Shown here piece by piece: positions 42,495 through 48,579 of a stretch of 64,000 nucleotides of DNA (the stretch's first letter is position 1; every line of letters starts with the position of its first letter). This DNA is from [Clostridium] asparagiforme DSM 15981 (lineage in GTDB: Bacteria > Bacillota > Clostridia > Lachnospirales > Lachnospiraceae), in assembly GCA_025149125.1 (NCBI GenBank), contig CP102272.1, positions 1,364,001 through 1,428,000 of the forward strand, given 5' to 3'. A program made the position numbers and the translations under genes. Below the pieces are notes generated by a model that was not told the origin of the DNA, ran no database searches, and saw only the letters and a program-made list of their open reading frames with translations.

Positions 42495-42941
42495 GTGGAA
42501 AGGGTAGAGGAATTAATTGCAATGGCCTGGGCGAGTCAGATCATCAAGGTGGTAATCGTGGCGGTTGTAATGGATACAGTTTTTGGCTGTATTCGAGCAG
42601 TCAAAGAGAGGAAATTCAATAGCTGCTTTGGGATTGATGGGGCAATCCGAAAAATATCCATGCTGGTATCTATTGCATTCCTGCTGATTTTGGACCGGAT
42701 CGTCGGGCTGAATTTGATCGGTTTTATCCCGGCTGCAGTCAGGGCATACCTTCCGGCGAACCATATAGGCGTGGCCGAGTTTTTCGCATTGCTCTATATT
42801 GCCTATGAGGTTGTGAGCATACTCAAAAATATGACATTATGCGGCCTGCCGGTTAAGCGCCTGTGGCAGGTGATCCGAGACGGCCTGAAAAAGTACACAA
42901 GCGAGTTACCCGATAACAAGGACGAGGTGGCACCTAAATAG
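42495..42941 (+). CDS. Holin, phage_holin_4 (Cph1/toxin-secretion) family
   Basis: 148 residues from GTG 42495 (GGTGAGG upstream); 42480 is an alternative start. Three or four hydrophobic segments (IIKVVIVAVVMDTVFGCI, ISMLVSIAFLLILDRIVGL, FFALLYIAYEVVSIL) with the family motif DGAIRKISML and ILKNMTLCGLPVKRL. Holins open the membrane at a set time and let the endolysin, encoded next, reach the wall. Confidence 0.9.
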   Translation: MERVEELIAMAWASQIIKVVIVAVVMDTVFGCIRAVKERKFNSCFGIDGAIRKISMLVSIAFLLILDRIVGLNLIGFIPAAVRAYLPANHIGVAEFFALLYIAYEVVSILKNMTLCGLPVKRLWQVIRDGLKKYTSELPDNKDEVAPK

Positions 42942-43043
42942 CCGGAGGTGATCCTATTCTCCCGCCAGCAGGGTAAGAGCTGGGATAACATACAATTTTG
43001 GCCCTGGGCGTTCCCCGGGGCCTTATTATATAGGAGGTGCACA

Positions 43044-43823
43044 ATGAAAGCAGTTGACAAGTATCTGGCAGTAGCCAAGGCTGAGGACGGATATCTGGAG
43101 AAGCGCAGCAACAAGCAGTTGGACGACAAGACGGCCAACGCAGGGAGCGGAAACTACACCAAGTATGCCCGTGACCTGTATCCTGCTCTCCAGGGGCAAC
43201 CCTGGTGCGATATGTACGTGGACTGGTGCATGGTCCAGGCGTTCGGCTTGGTGGACGCCAAGCGGCTGTTGTGTGGTGGATTCAGCGCCTACACGCCCAC
43301 ATCCGCCCAGTATTATAAGGATCGGGGCCAGTACCACAAGACTGATCCGCAGCCTGGGGATCAGATATTTTTCCGTGGCAGCTCCCGGATTAACCATACC
43401 GGAATTGTGACGGATGTGACGCTGACCAAGGTGAGGACCAGCGAGGGCAACACTAGCGCAGGTCCCGCGGTGATCCCCAACGGCGGCGCAGTGTGCGCCA
43501 AGGAGTACAGCCTGGACAACCCCAGGATTGACGGTTATGGCCGCCCGGACTGGTCTCTGGTGGAGCAGCCGGACTATGTGCCAGGCTGGCACCATGATAG
43601 CAACGGCTGGTGGTATGCAGATTCCCCGCAGAGCTATTTCCGCGGCTGCTGGCAGGTGATCAACCATCACAAGTATTATTTCAACCCGGACGGCTACGCG
43701 GTGACCAACTGGCAGCTCATCGACGGAAAGTGGTATTATTTTGAGCCGGTTGCCGGTCATCCGCTGGAGTGTGCGCTGTACGTCACTGACGCTGATGGAG
43801 TGCAGGGGCCGGGCGAATTTTGA
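43044..43823 (+). CDS. Endolysin: CHAP-like amidase with C-terminal wall-binding repeats
   Basis: 259 residues from ATG 43044 with TAGGAGGTG upstream. The CHAP-type cysteine peptidase/amidase has catalytic C55 (GQPWCDMYVDWC) and H118 (SRINHTGIVTDV). From about residue 193, Trp/Tyr-rich choline-binding-like repeats (WHHDSNGWWYADSPQSY; NHHKYYFNPDGYAVTNWQLI; DGKWYYFEP) bind the wall. No signal peptide, so it depends on the holin. Confidence 0.93.
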   Translation: MKAVDKYLAVAKAEDGYLEKRSNKQLDDKTANAGSGNYTKYARDLYPALQGQPWCDMYVDWCMVQAFGLVDAKRLLCGGFSAYTPTSAQYYKDRGQYHKTDPQPGDQIFFRGSSRINHTGIVTDVTLTKVRTSEGNTSAGPAVIPNGGAVCAKEYSLDNPRIDGYGRPDWSLVEQPDYVPGWHHDSNGWWYADSPQSYFRGCWQVINHHKYYFNPDGYAVTNWQLIDGKWYYFEPVAGHPLECALYVTDADGVQGPGEF

Positions 43824-43835
43824 GTCCCGGAAGGG

Positions 43836-43864
43836 TTGAAAAAACCTGCTGAATGTGGTATAGT
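43836..43864 (+). promoter_or_regulatory. Promoter of ncRNA candidate downstream of endolysin
   Basis: TTGAAA (43836-43841), 17-bp spacer, TATAGT (43859-43864). It starts 13 bases after the endolysin stop and no ORF with a ribosome site follows. Confidence 0.7.
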
Positions 43865-43870
43865 AATGTT

Positions 43871-44012
43871 GTCGTAAGACATGTCGTCAGACGGTGGATG
43901 GGACCGTCAATGACGAGTGGGAACCCTAACCTTCCCGCGCGGATTGAAAAAATTATATTTTCACGTATGGCGAAAGCCAAAAGAAAAAAGCACTCGTTGA
44001 GGGTGCTTTTTT
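43871..44012 (+). ncRNA. Structured ncRNA with a solitary CRISPR-repeat-like unit
   Basis: About 142 nt between a good promoter and a terminator. Predicted stems: CGTCA/TGACG enclosing GACGGT/ACCGTC (about 43884-43914); GTGGGAA/TTCCCGC (about 43917-43938) followed by GCGGATTGAAA; TGGC-GAAA-GCCA (43968-43979). The stem plus GCGGATTGAAA closely resembles one type I-C CRISPR repeat, whose 3' end is GTGGATTGAAAC. No second repeat or spacer array exists. I infer a possible RNA-based anti-CRISPR; another regulatory RNA is equally allowed by structure alone. Confidence 0.6.
43984..44012. terminator. Bidirectional terminator
   Basis: AAAAAAGCACTC (43984-43995) pairs with GGGTGCTTTTTT (44001-44012). 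It can end the ncRNA on the plus strand and the convergent gene at 44012-44512 on the minus strand. Confidence 0.85.
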
Positions 44013-44512
44013 CAATCAGACCAACTTTTTAGAGTCCACCCTTTCCATGAATGCGTGGGCCTTTTTCTCTTTCCCTGTTCTGAGGCTTTTATCTTTTGGA
44101 ATCCATCGTACGCTTGCTTGACGGTTCCGTCAAAAAGCTCACTATGTTCCCGAATAAAATTTTTAAGATTCCGGCATTCATATGTTTCCCCAGATGGGGA
44201 ACATATTACCCAGCCTTTGGCAGTCCAAAAGTTTTCCGGCCCTATGGTATCGACTTTGTCCCTAAATCCTTGTCGCATTTTAGGGATAGACTCTTCATAT
44301 ACGCCTTGTTGATGGAGTGAGGATCGGTGTTTTTTTGAGCAATCAGGCGAACAACACACATTTAAATTACTTGGAGAATCCTTAAACGGTTTTCCGCAAA
44401 CCGCGCAGATTTTATACCCCTGTTTGCTCAACCCCGCGCATGTGGTTGAGCAAAAATACTTGTTTCTGCCGCGGTATGTTTTTCCGCAAACTATACATAT
44501 TTTTTCGTCCAT
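44012..44512 (-). CDS. Zinc-finger protein with NUMOD-like C-terminus
   Basis: 166 residues from the ATG at 44512 (GGGGAGG upstream). Two zinc ribbons: CIVCGKTYRGRNKYFCSTTC and CAVCGKPFKDSPSNLNVCCS. The C-terminal part (WVICSPSGETYECRNLKNFI... and SWKGWTLKS) resembles DNA-binding NUMOD-type modules of homing endonucleases; no HNH or GIY-YIG core is visible. It is minus-strand cargo in the accessory right end. Confidence 0.65.
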   Translation of the reverse strand: MDEKICIVCGKTYRGRNKYFCSTTCAGLSKQGYKICAVCGKPFKDSPSNLNVCCSPDCSKKHRSSLHQQGVYEESIPKMRQGFRDKVDTIGPENFWTAKGWVICSPSGETYECRNLKNFIREHSELFDGTVKQAYDGFQKIKASEQGKRKRPTHSWKGWTLKSWSD

Positions 44513-44526
44513 CGCGCCTCCCCTGG

Positions 44527-44892
44527 TTATTTGTCTTGATTGCAGAACCGACACACCAGCTCACCGTCTTTTACCTTCACATTCTTTGTCACCTTACAGC
44601 CCCCATCCTGTTCGGTGACACGCTCATACACCGCCCCTACCTCTTCCCACTCTATCATGCGGTTAATCCCGTTAATCCATACGCAATCAGTATCTACCAT
44701 TTCCGCGCCGGTACTGGCACGGCCGCGCTGGTATGCCGCGTTGATTGCGTCCATCACAAGGGCCAACTGCCGGGCGGTGAGCTGTGGGATCAGTTCCTCG
44801 GGGATTTGTTTCTCGACGGCTGCAAGGGTAGAATACCCCTTGAATCCATTATATAATTTCCTGGCTTTTGCCATTTTTATGCTGTGAACCAT
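44527..44892 (-). CDS. Phage accessory protein, 121 residues
   Basis: ATG at 44892 (GGAGGG upstream). N-terminal helical part (KARKLYNGFKGYSTLAAVEK, QLTARQLALVMDAINAAYQR); C-terminal KDGELVCRFCNQ with a CxxC. Fourteen bases upstream of the zinc-finger gene, so in one operon. No family recognised. Confidence 0.6.
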   Translation of the reverse strand: MVHSIKMAKARKLYNGFKGYSTLAAVEKQIPEELIPQLTARQLALVMDAINAAYQRGRASTGAEMVDTDCVWINGINRMIEWEEVGAVYERVTEQDGGCKVTKNVKVKDGELVCRFCNQDK

Positions 44893-44893
44893 C

Positions 44894-44922
44894 TTGCGCC
44901 CTCCTGTCATTTCTGCTATAAT
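44894..44922 (+). promoter_or_regulatory. Plus-strand promoter divergent from 44527-44892
   Basis: TTGCGC (44894-44899), 17-bp spacer, TATAAT (44917-44922). It faces a minus-strand gene and is followed only by a terminator, suggesting a short RNA. Confidence 0.45.
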
Positions 44923-44928
44923 ATCTGT

Positions 44929-44997
44929 GAATGGGGGAGCGGTGGCAAGCCCGCCCTCCCTTGTTCATTGTCCGTCCCTCATGCGAGGGGCTTTTTT
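44929..44997 (+). ncRNA. Candidate short RNA, about 70 nt
   Basis: Predicted transcript from the promoter at 44894. It contains a GC-rich imperfect hairpin (about 44933-44960) and ends in CCCTC-ATGC-GAGGG followed by six T (44992-44997). It is antisense to the leader of the 44527-44892 gene. No ATTGAAA motif is present. Confidence 0.4.
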
Positions 44998-45154
44998 AGT
45001 TGTCCTCGATACCCTTTTGCGTATCTTCTATGAGTTTGTCAACCATTATCTCGGCTCTCTCATATTCTTTGCTTTTCAGCGCTTCTTTCAAATCCTTCAA
45101 ATCCTGTAACAGCCTTCTTAAATAGCTTTTGAATACGCTCATATCTTCGTGCAT
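44996..45154 (-). CDS. Small helical protein, 52 residues, RHH-operator controlled
   Basis: ATG at 45154 with AAGGAGG upstream. Highly charged helix (YLRRLLQDLKDLKEALKSKE). Its promoter, TTGACA-17-TATAAT on the minus strand (around 45204-45232), is covered by operator copy 1 (45208-45225). It is probably repressed by the RHH protein at 45261-45485. Function unknown. Confidence 0.6.
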   Translation of the reverse strand: MHEDMSVFKSYLRRLLQDLKDLKEALKSKEYERAEIMVDKLIEDTQKGIEDN

Positions 45155-45207
45155 TTCCTTCCTCCTTGTATTCGTTAAGGCCTTGCCTCTCTTAACTATC
45201 TCTATTA

Positions 45208-45225
45208 TATACTTCCGTAAGTATA
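45208..45225. promoter_or_regulatory. RHH operator copy 1
   Basis: TATACTTCCGTAAGTATA, an 18-bp near-perfect palindrome in the spacer of the promoter for 44996-45154. Confidence 0.7.
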
Positions 45226-45260
45226 TTGTCAATAGTATTTTAAAAGAATTTTCACTTTTT

Positions 45261-45485
45261 TTACGACCATTGCTTTCCAGTGTCGTGCTCGTATTTTTCC
45301 TTTATGGCATCGACAACAAATGCATTTTTGGACGCATAGCCGAGTTCTTTATAAATCTCCTCCACGCGTGCTTTCATGCCTTTTGGAACCGCTAGTTCCA
45401 TGCGGTCGTAATTTTTATCCCTGTATTTATTTTTGGCCGCGGTAGCCGCTGGCCCTCTGGGAATTTCCCATTTTTTTTCATCCAT
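45261..45485 (-). CDS. Ribbon-helix-helix (Arc-like) repressor
   Basis: 74 residues from ATG 45485 with GGAGGTGA upstream. DRMELAVPKGMKARVEEIYK and LGYASKNAFVVDAIKEKYE form the beta-strand/helix/helix of an Arc/MetJ-like RHH. Palindromes of one type (TATACTTCCGTAAGTATA) occur four times around it: at its own promoter region and at both flanking genes' promoters. I infer an autoregulated repressor of these accessory genes. Confidence 0.75.
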   Translation of the reverse strand: MDEKKWEIPRGPAATAAKNKYRDKNYDRMELAVPKGMKARVEEIYKELGYASKNAFVVDAIKEKYEHDTGKQWS

Positions 45486-45524
45486 GATAGTCACCTCCAT
45501 AATAAGTATACCACATAGCGCAAT

Positions 45525-45612
45525 CTTACGGAAGTATACAAAATAGACAATATTCCGTAAGTATATTAGTGAAACATTACCTATTGACTTTATACTTCCG
45601 TAAGTATATAAT
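45525..45612. promoter_or_regulatory. RHH operators 2-4 and divergent promoter
   Basis: Copies CTTACGGAAGTATA (45525-45538), TATTCCGTAAGTATA (45551-45565) and TATACTTCCGTAAGTATA (45591-45608). The rightward promoter TTGACT (45584-45589), 17 bp, TATAAT (45607-45612) is covered by copy 4. Confidence 0.75.
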
Positions 45613-45642
45613 GAATATATCAAAGGAACGGAGGAAAACAAA

Positions 45643-46023
45643 ATGAGAAAATACAACCTGAGCAAGATCATGAAACGAGCATGGGAGCTGGTGAAGAAAT
45701 CTGGTATGACAATTTCCTCCGGACTCAAAAAAGCATGGGAGGAAGCAAAGAGCATGGCAGAGAAAATTAAGTTTACCGGACGCGCACTGGTAGCCAGAGT
45801 TGAAAACGGAAAAATCAACCAGTACGTCGGAACAGAGTACGACAGCGAAAGTAATTACTTCTCCTTCTCACTCTGGGAGCGTGGCGACATGAAACGGGTA
45901 TACATCAACGATTACAAACGGCGCGGCCTGGGATATATTGATCTGGCAACAGGGCGGATCAATGCAGAGAAAAAAGATACCATTGAAACGGCAAATTATT
46001 TTTTGGAGGCCTATGAGTTTTAG
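45643..46023 (+). CDS. Accessory protein, 126 residues, repeated AW-helix motif
   Basis: GGAACGGAGG upstream. The N-terminus has two helices of one type (KIMKRAWELVKKSGMTISSG; LKKAWEEAKSMAEK), as in proteins near phage and plasmid regulatory genes of Lachnospiraceae. The C-terminal beta part (ARVENGKINQYVGTEYDSES) is unrecognised. Controlled by the RHH operators directly upstream. Confidence 0.6.
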   Translation: MRKYNLSKIMKRAWELVKKSGMTISSGLKKAWEEAKSMAEKIKFTGRALVARVENGKINQYVGTEYDSESNYFSFSLWERGDMKRVYINDYKRRGLGYIDLATGRINAEKKDTIETANYFLEAYEF

Positions 46024-46068
46024 ATAACACCGACCGGGGGCGGTTCCGCCGGAGAAAGAGAGGGCGCA

Positions 46069-46254
46069 ATGGCAAAGGGAACCGAAATGGCTTTCCCAAC
46101 CGTTTCCGCGTTGCGGAGTTGGTTGGAAGAAAAGAATTTTTGGAGCGAAAGCGCGGAGGCATACGACGAATGGCTCCAGGAGTTCTTCCGATACAACATC
46201 ATAACAGTTGACGGAGAAGAATGGGATTATTGGGACTGTTGGGAACTGATTTAG
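46069..46254 (+). CDS. Small acidic Trp-rich protein, 61 residues
   Basis: ATG with AGAGGGC upstream. Rich in Glu, Asp, Trp and Tyr (EKNFWSESAEAYDEWLQEFF; DGEEWDYWDCWEL), giving a strongly acidic surface. Small acidic phage proteins are often inhibitors that mimic DNA, including anti-restriction and anti-CRISPR proteins, but nothing specific is shown. Same transcript as 45643. Confidence 0.55.
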   Translation: MAKGTEMAFPTVSALRSWLEEKNFWSESAEAYDEWLQEFFRYNIITVDGEEWDYWDCWELI

Positions 46255-46298
46255 CGGATAGTTCGCCCCGGAGGTTACGAGGGCAGGAGGTAAAGCGC

Positions 46299-46562
46299 AT
46301 GACAAACGCGCAAAAAGATACACTAGATCAGATTAAGAAGGAAATCCCATATTTTGATTTTTATGACCGGCCGGACCTGTTTGAAATTAAAAAATGGGAG
46401 GTCAAAGAAACTGATTACGGGTGTGTGATCGTCAGTTTTGTGACCGGTCCTATCGGAGACGATGGAACATTGGCGAGCATACTTTGCCGGAAACATCATG
46501 TGGCAAGCGGAAAAGTCAATAGTATGAGTAATTTTATCGATGAAATTGCCGCGTTATTTTGA
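46299..46562 (+). CDS. Accessory protein, 87 residues, unknown
   Basis: ATG 46299 with GGCAGGAGG upstream, inside a longer open frame. Mixed alpha/beta sequence (LDQIKKEIPYFDFYDRPDLF, GCVIVSFVTGPIGDDGTLAS). Last gene of the RHH-controlled plus-strand operon. No family recognised. Confidence 0.55.
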   Translation: MTNAQKDTLDQIKKEIPYFDFYDRPDLFEIKKWEVKETDYGCVIVSFVTGPIGDDGTLASILCRKHHVASGKVNSMSNFIDEIAALF

Positions 46563-46608
46563 TTTATTCATAGCCTGGGATCGGCGGGCTGAGAACCGGG
46601 AAAAGCGC

Positions 46609-46637
46609 TTGACAACGCTGCCAGCGATTGGTACTAT
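46609..46637 (+). promoter_or_regulatory. Strong promoter of ncRNA candidate at 46643
   Basis: TTGACA (46609-46614), 17-bp spacer, TACTAT (46632-46637). No ribosome site or ORF follows before the terminator. Confidence 0.75.
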
Positions 46638-46642
46638 ATAGG

Positions 46643-46765
46643 CATAGCATTTGCTATCGGGCATACGCCCGTTCAGGACATTTGTCCTGTGAATTGAAAC
46701 ATGTAGTTTAGCATTTATGCAGTAGCTACAGGAAAAGGTGCTCAAATTATTCTGAGCACTTTTTT
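46643..46765 (+). ncRNA. Structured ncRNA with solitary CRISPR-repeat-like hairpin
   Basis: About 123 nt. Stems: ATAGCA-TT-TGCTAT (46644-46657); CGGGC-ATAC-GCCCG (46658-46671); CAGGACA-TT-TGTCCTG (46674-46689) followed by TGAATTGAAAC; TGTAG/CTACA (46702-46730) enclosing GCAT/ATGC; terminator GTGCTCA/TGAGCAC with six T (46739-46765). The third stem plus TGAATTGAAAC has the form of one CRISPR repeat with its ATTGAAAC 3' handle. It is one unit only, with its own strong promoter, in a prophage accessory region. I infer a candidate RNA anti-CRISPR (solitary repeat unit). Confidence 0.65.
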
Positions 46766-46818
46766 CGTTGTGAGGTCCCCCATTTTGTGGTACTATAGAA
46801 CCAGAGAGGGGTGATAGA

Positions 46819-47019
46819 ATGTATTCGGCGAAAATATATTACGCACCAAATTTTCGTACTCACGCGGAGACTGTGGATAACATCATTAACTGGGCGTGCG
46901 ACGAAAATGGTGGAGTTACAATAATATTCGGTGATCCGCACAATCCGACTACCATCAAGCGCCATAAGACAGACATCGAGGACGTCCACATTTTCCAGGT
47001 CAATCCGGCAATATTTTGA
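46819..47019 (+). CDS. Accessory protein, 66 residues, unknown
   Basis: ATG with AGAGGGGTG upstream. Short alpha/beta sequence (MYSAKIYYAPNFRTHAETVD, GGVTIIFGDPHNPTTIKRHK). Followed by a terminator at 47106-47134. No family recognised. Confidence 0.55.
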   Translation: MYSAKIYYAPNFRTHAETVDNIINWACDENGGVTIIFGDPHNPTTIKRHKTDIEDVHIFQVNPAIF

Positions 47020-47105
47020 TGGAATAATTTTCCAGTAGCGTTATGCTGGTACAAGCAGTATACTAATCCCAGACACGGGCAATGATGGCATTGTTCCCGC
47101 TGTCT

Positions 47106-47134
47106 GCCCGCCCCTGCCCGGCGGGCTTTTTTTT
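47106..47134 (+). terminator. Rho-independent terminator
   Basis: GCCCGCC (47106-47112) pairs with GGCGGGC (47120-47126), followed by eight T. Confidence 0.85.
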
Positions 47135-47197
47135 ATGCCCTAAAACTGCCAGGAATTGCCAGACCATCCCGCGGGGGAAGGGCAGTATAATGGGGGT

Positions 47198-47392
47198 ATG
47201 AAGATACTGCTTGATGAGATTATGGAGCAACGGAATATATCAGAACGGCAGGTGAGCGATCTTACCGGCCTTCCCCGGTCCCTGGTACATGAGATCAGGC
47301 GCGGATCACGCCCGCGGATCGACACGGTGGAGCAACTGGCTAAGGGGTTGGGGGTTAAGATGAGAGACTTGATGGAGAGTGAGTATCTATGA
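47198..47392 (+). CDS. Small XRE-family regulator
   Basis: 64 residues from ATG 47198. HTH: ISERQVSDLTGLPRSLVHEI followed by VEQLAKGLGVKMRDLMES. A TATAAT (47187-47192) lies just before the start, so the mRNA may be leaderless or very short-leadered, a feature of some phage repressors. Its targets are unknown. Confidence 0.7.
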   Translation: MKILLDEIMEQRNISERQVSDLTGLPRSLVHEIRRGSRPRIDTVEQLAKGLGVKMRDLMESEYL

Positions 47393-47423
47393 TATGGTTG
47401 CTCATAATTCCGAGCATAGAAAT

Positions 47424-47449
47424 GGGCGCATGGAGCGCCCTATTTTTTT
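47424..47449. terminator. Terminator between convergent genes
   Basis: GGGCGC (47424-47429) pairs with GCGCCC (47435-47440), then a T-run to 47449. It ends the XRE gene and also faces the end of the minus-strand gene at 47448. Confidence 0.75.
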
Positions 47450-47720
47450 ACTCTGCCGCCAGCGGGGAGCTGTTATTCACGGTCAGATACCACTTGCATT
47501 CCAGGCCGTAGAACCGCAGCGTTACCTCATGGGTATGCTGCCCCGCGGCGGCGACACAGCGGAAATCTGCATAATTCGCGTACCGGTTCGGCGTGGATAC
47601 GCATTTGCTGTCGATGATTTTATAATTTGGCGCGCCCTTGTCCAGGGAGAGCCGCAGCCACAGCGGCAGGACCTTCCCGTCGGGGTTGAAGGACGCGATA
47701 ACATATACTCGTTTCGTCAT
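47448..47720 (-). CDS. Small protein with SOS-like promoter, beside the silent fibre locus
   Basis: 90 residues; GAGGTGATC upstream of the ATG at 47720. The start RVYVIASFNPDGKVLPLWLR resembles short proteins found with LexA boxes and Y-family polymerases in Clostridia, though this is from memory and weak. Its promoter TTGATT-17-TATAAT has AAACATATGTTTG in the spacer and lies inside the left inverted repeat of the silent cassette unit. Probably DNA-damage induced. Confidence 0.55.
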   Translation of the reverse strand: MTKRVYVIASFNPDGKVLPLWLRLSLDKGAPNYKIIDSKCVSTPNRYANYADFRCVAAAGQHTHEVTLRFYGLECKWYLTVNNSSPLAAE

Positions 47721-47738
47721 AACGGATCACCTCTATTT

Positions 47739-47786
47739 CATTATACAAACATATGTTTGAAAAATCAACCGTGAAAATAGTGATTT
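47739..47786 (+). repeat. Inversion site 3: left 48-bp inverted repeat of silent fibre unit
   Basis: Matches the complement of 48569-48616 at 46 of 48 positions. Its inner end has the core AATAGTGATTT (47776-47786); its outer part contains a complete outward-facing promoter with the SOS-like box AAACATATGTTT. Confidence 0.88.
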
Positions 47787-48207
47787 TGCGAATCATGTGG
47801 TTGCATTATCGGATGGCTCTGTAGCGTTACAGGCGAAAGAAGGCAATGTAGTCAAGCGGCTGCAAATTCACGGTTGGGATAACAATGTATCTTATTTCTA
47901 CAGCGACGATGGGGGACTTACTTGGACTGAAGATGTGGCGCTGCTAAAAGCGTCTGATCTGAAGTATCAGCTGCGTCCTGACCTTGGTGGCGCGGATGTA
48001 TGTACACTGCCTGCTGGCCGATGGTGTGTGGGTAATGCAGCGGCAAATGGAGAAATAGGGTCATGGTATGTGGAGGTTATAGTATATGATGACTATTATC
48101 GAACAGTCCATGCGTACCCATATATTAGCGCAAAAAAGTATTATTATTTCGCGAAAATGGATCATGGTGTATGGCAAGGGTGGGAGAAATATACCTCAGT
48201 CATATGA
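47776..48207 (+). CDS. Silent fibre C-terminus, cassette C
   Basis: Open frame of 143 codons beginning AAT AGT GAT TTT (NSDF) and ending six bases from cassette D. No start codon with a ribosome site and no upstream fibre part. Sequence has NHVVALSDGSVALQAKEGNV, LQIHGWDNNVSYFYSDDGGL and a C-terminal FAKMDHGVWQGWEKY, as in tail-fibre heads. It is homologous to cassette D in its first half. It becomes expressible only if recombined behind the constant fibre part. Confidence 0.83.
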   Translation, partial: NSDFANHVVALSDGSVALQAKEGNVVKRLQIHGWDNNVSYFYSDDGGLTWTEDVALLKASDLKYQLRPDLGGADVCTLPAGRWCVGNAAANGEIGSWYVEVIVYDDYYRTVHAYPYISAKKYYYFAKMDHGVWQGWEKYTSVI

Positions 48208-48213
48208 TCATTT

Positions 48214-48579
48214 TCAGCTTTGATTAATATGCCATATATTAACCCAATTTGTCCCATCCCAACGGTCAAAATTAGCTCCTGTCGGAAGCAACACAAGTTG
48301 ATATATTAGGCTATCACGTATAAACCATTTTATAACAGGCCAACCATTAACATCATCGTAAAATAATTCTGCCCGTTGCATACCTGATATGGAAAAAACG
48401 GAATTTGTGAGAAGCGTTTTTACCTCCGGCCAAGTCTTTCCGTTATCGGTACTTTTGAATACTGCAATATCATCATTGATCATCTGTACCTGTAAGCGCC
48501 TCCAGACATTTCCGTTCTTACTTTGGGTGGCTGTCGCGCCATCCGGAAACATGATCAGGTGATTGCCTAAATCACTATT
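48214..48579 (-). CDS. Silent fibre C-terminus, cassette D
   Basis: Open frame of 121 codons beginning AAT AGT GAT TTA (NSDL) in site 4. Contains NHLIMFPDGATATQSKNGNV, DIAVFKSTDNGKTWPEVKTL and a C-terminal FDRWDGTNWVNIWHINQS. Similar to cassette C: both have NH, DG, A-x-Q, K-x-GNV and RLQ at the same spacing. The longer frame to 48648 runs back through the inverted repeat and promoter and is not a gene. It is tail-to-tail with cassette C, the same design as A and B. Confidence 0.83.
   Translation of the reverse strand, partial: NSDLGNHLIMFPDGATATQSKNGNVWRRLQVQMINDDIAVFKSTDNGKTWPEVKTLLTNSVFSISGMQRAELFYDDVNGWPVIKWFIRDSLIYQLVLLPTGANFDRWDGTNWVNIWHINQS

Noticed and set aside
46674..46699. CRISPR array
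   Set aside because: Only one repeat-like unit is present at each of two loci, with no spacers, leader or cas genes. They are reported as solitary-repeat ncRNAs instead.
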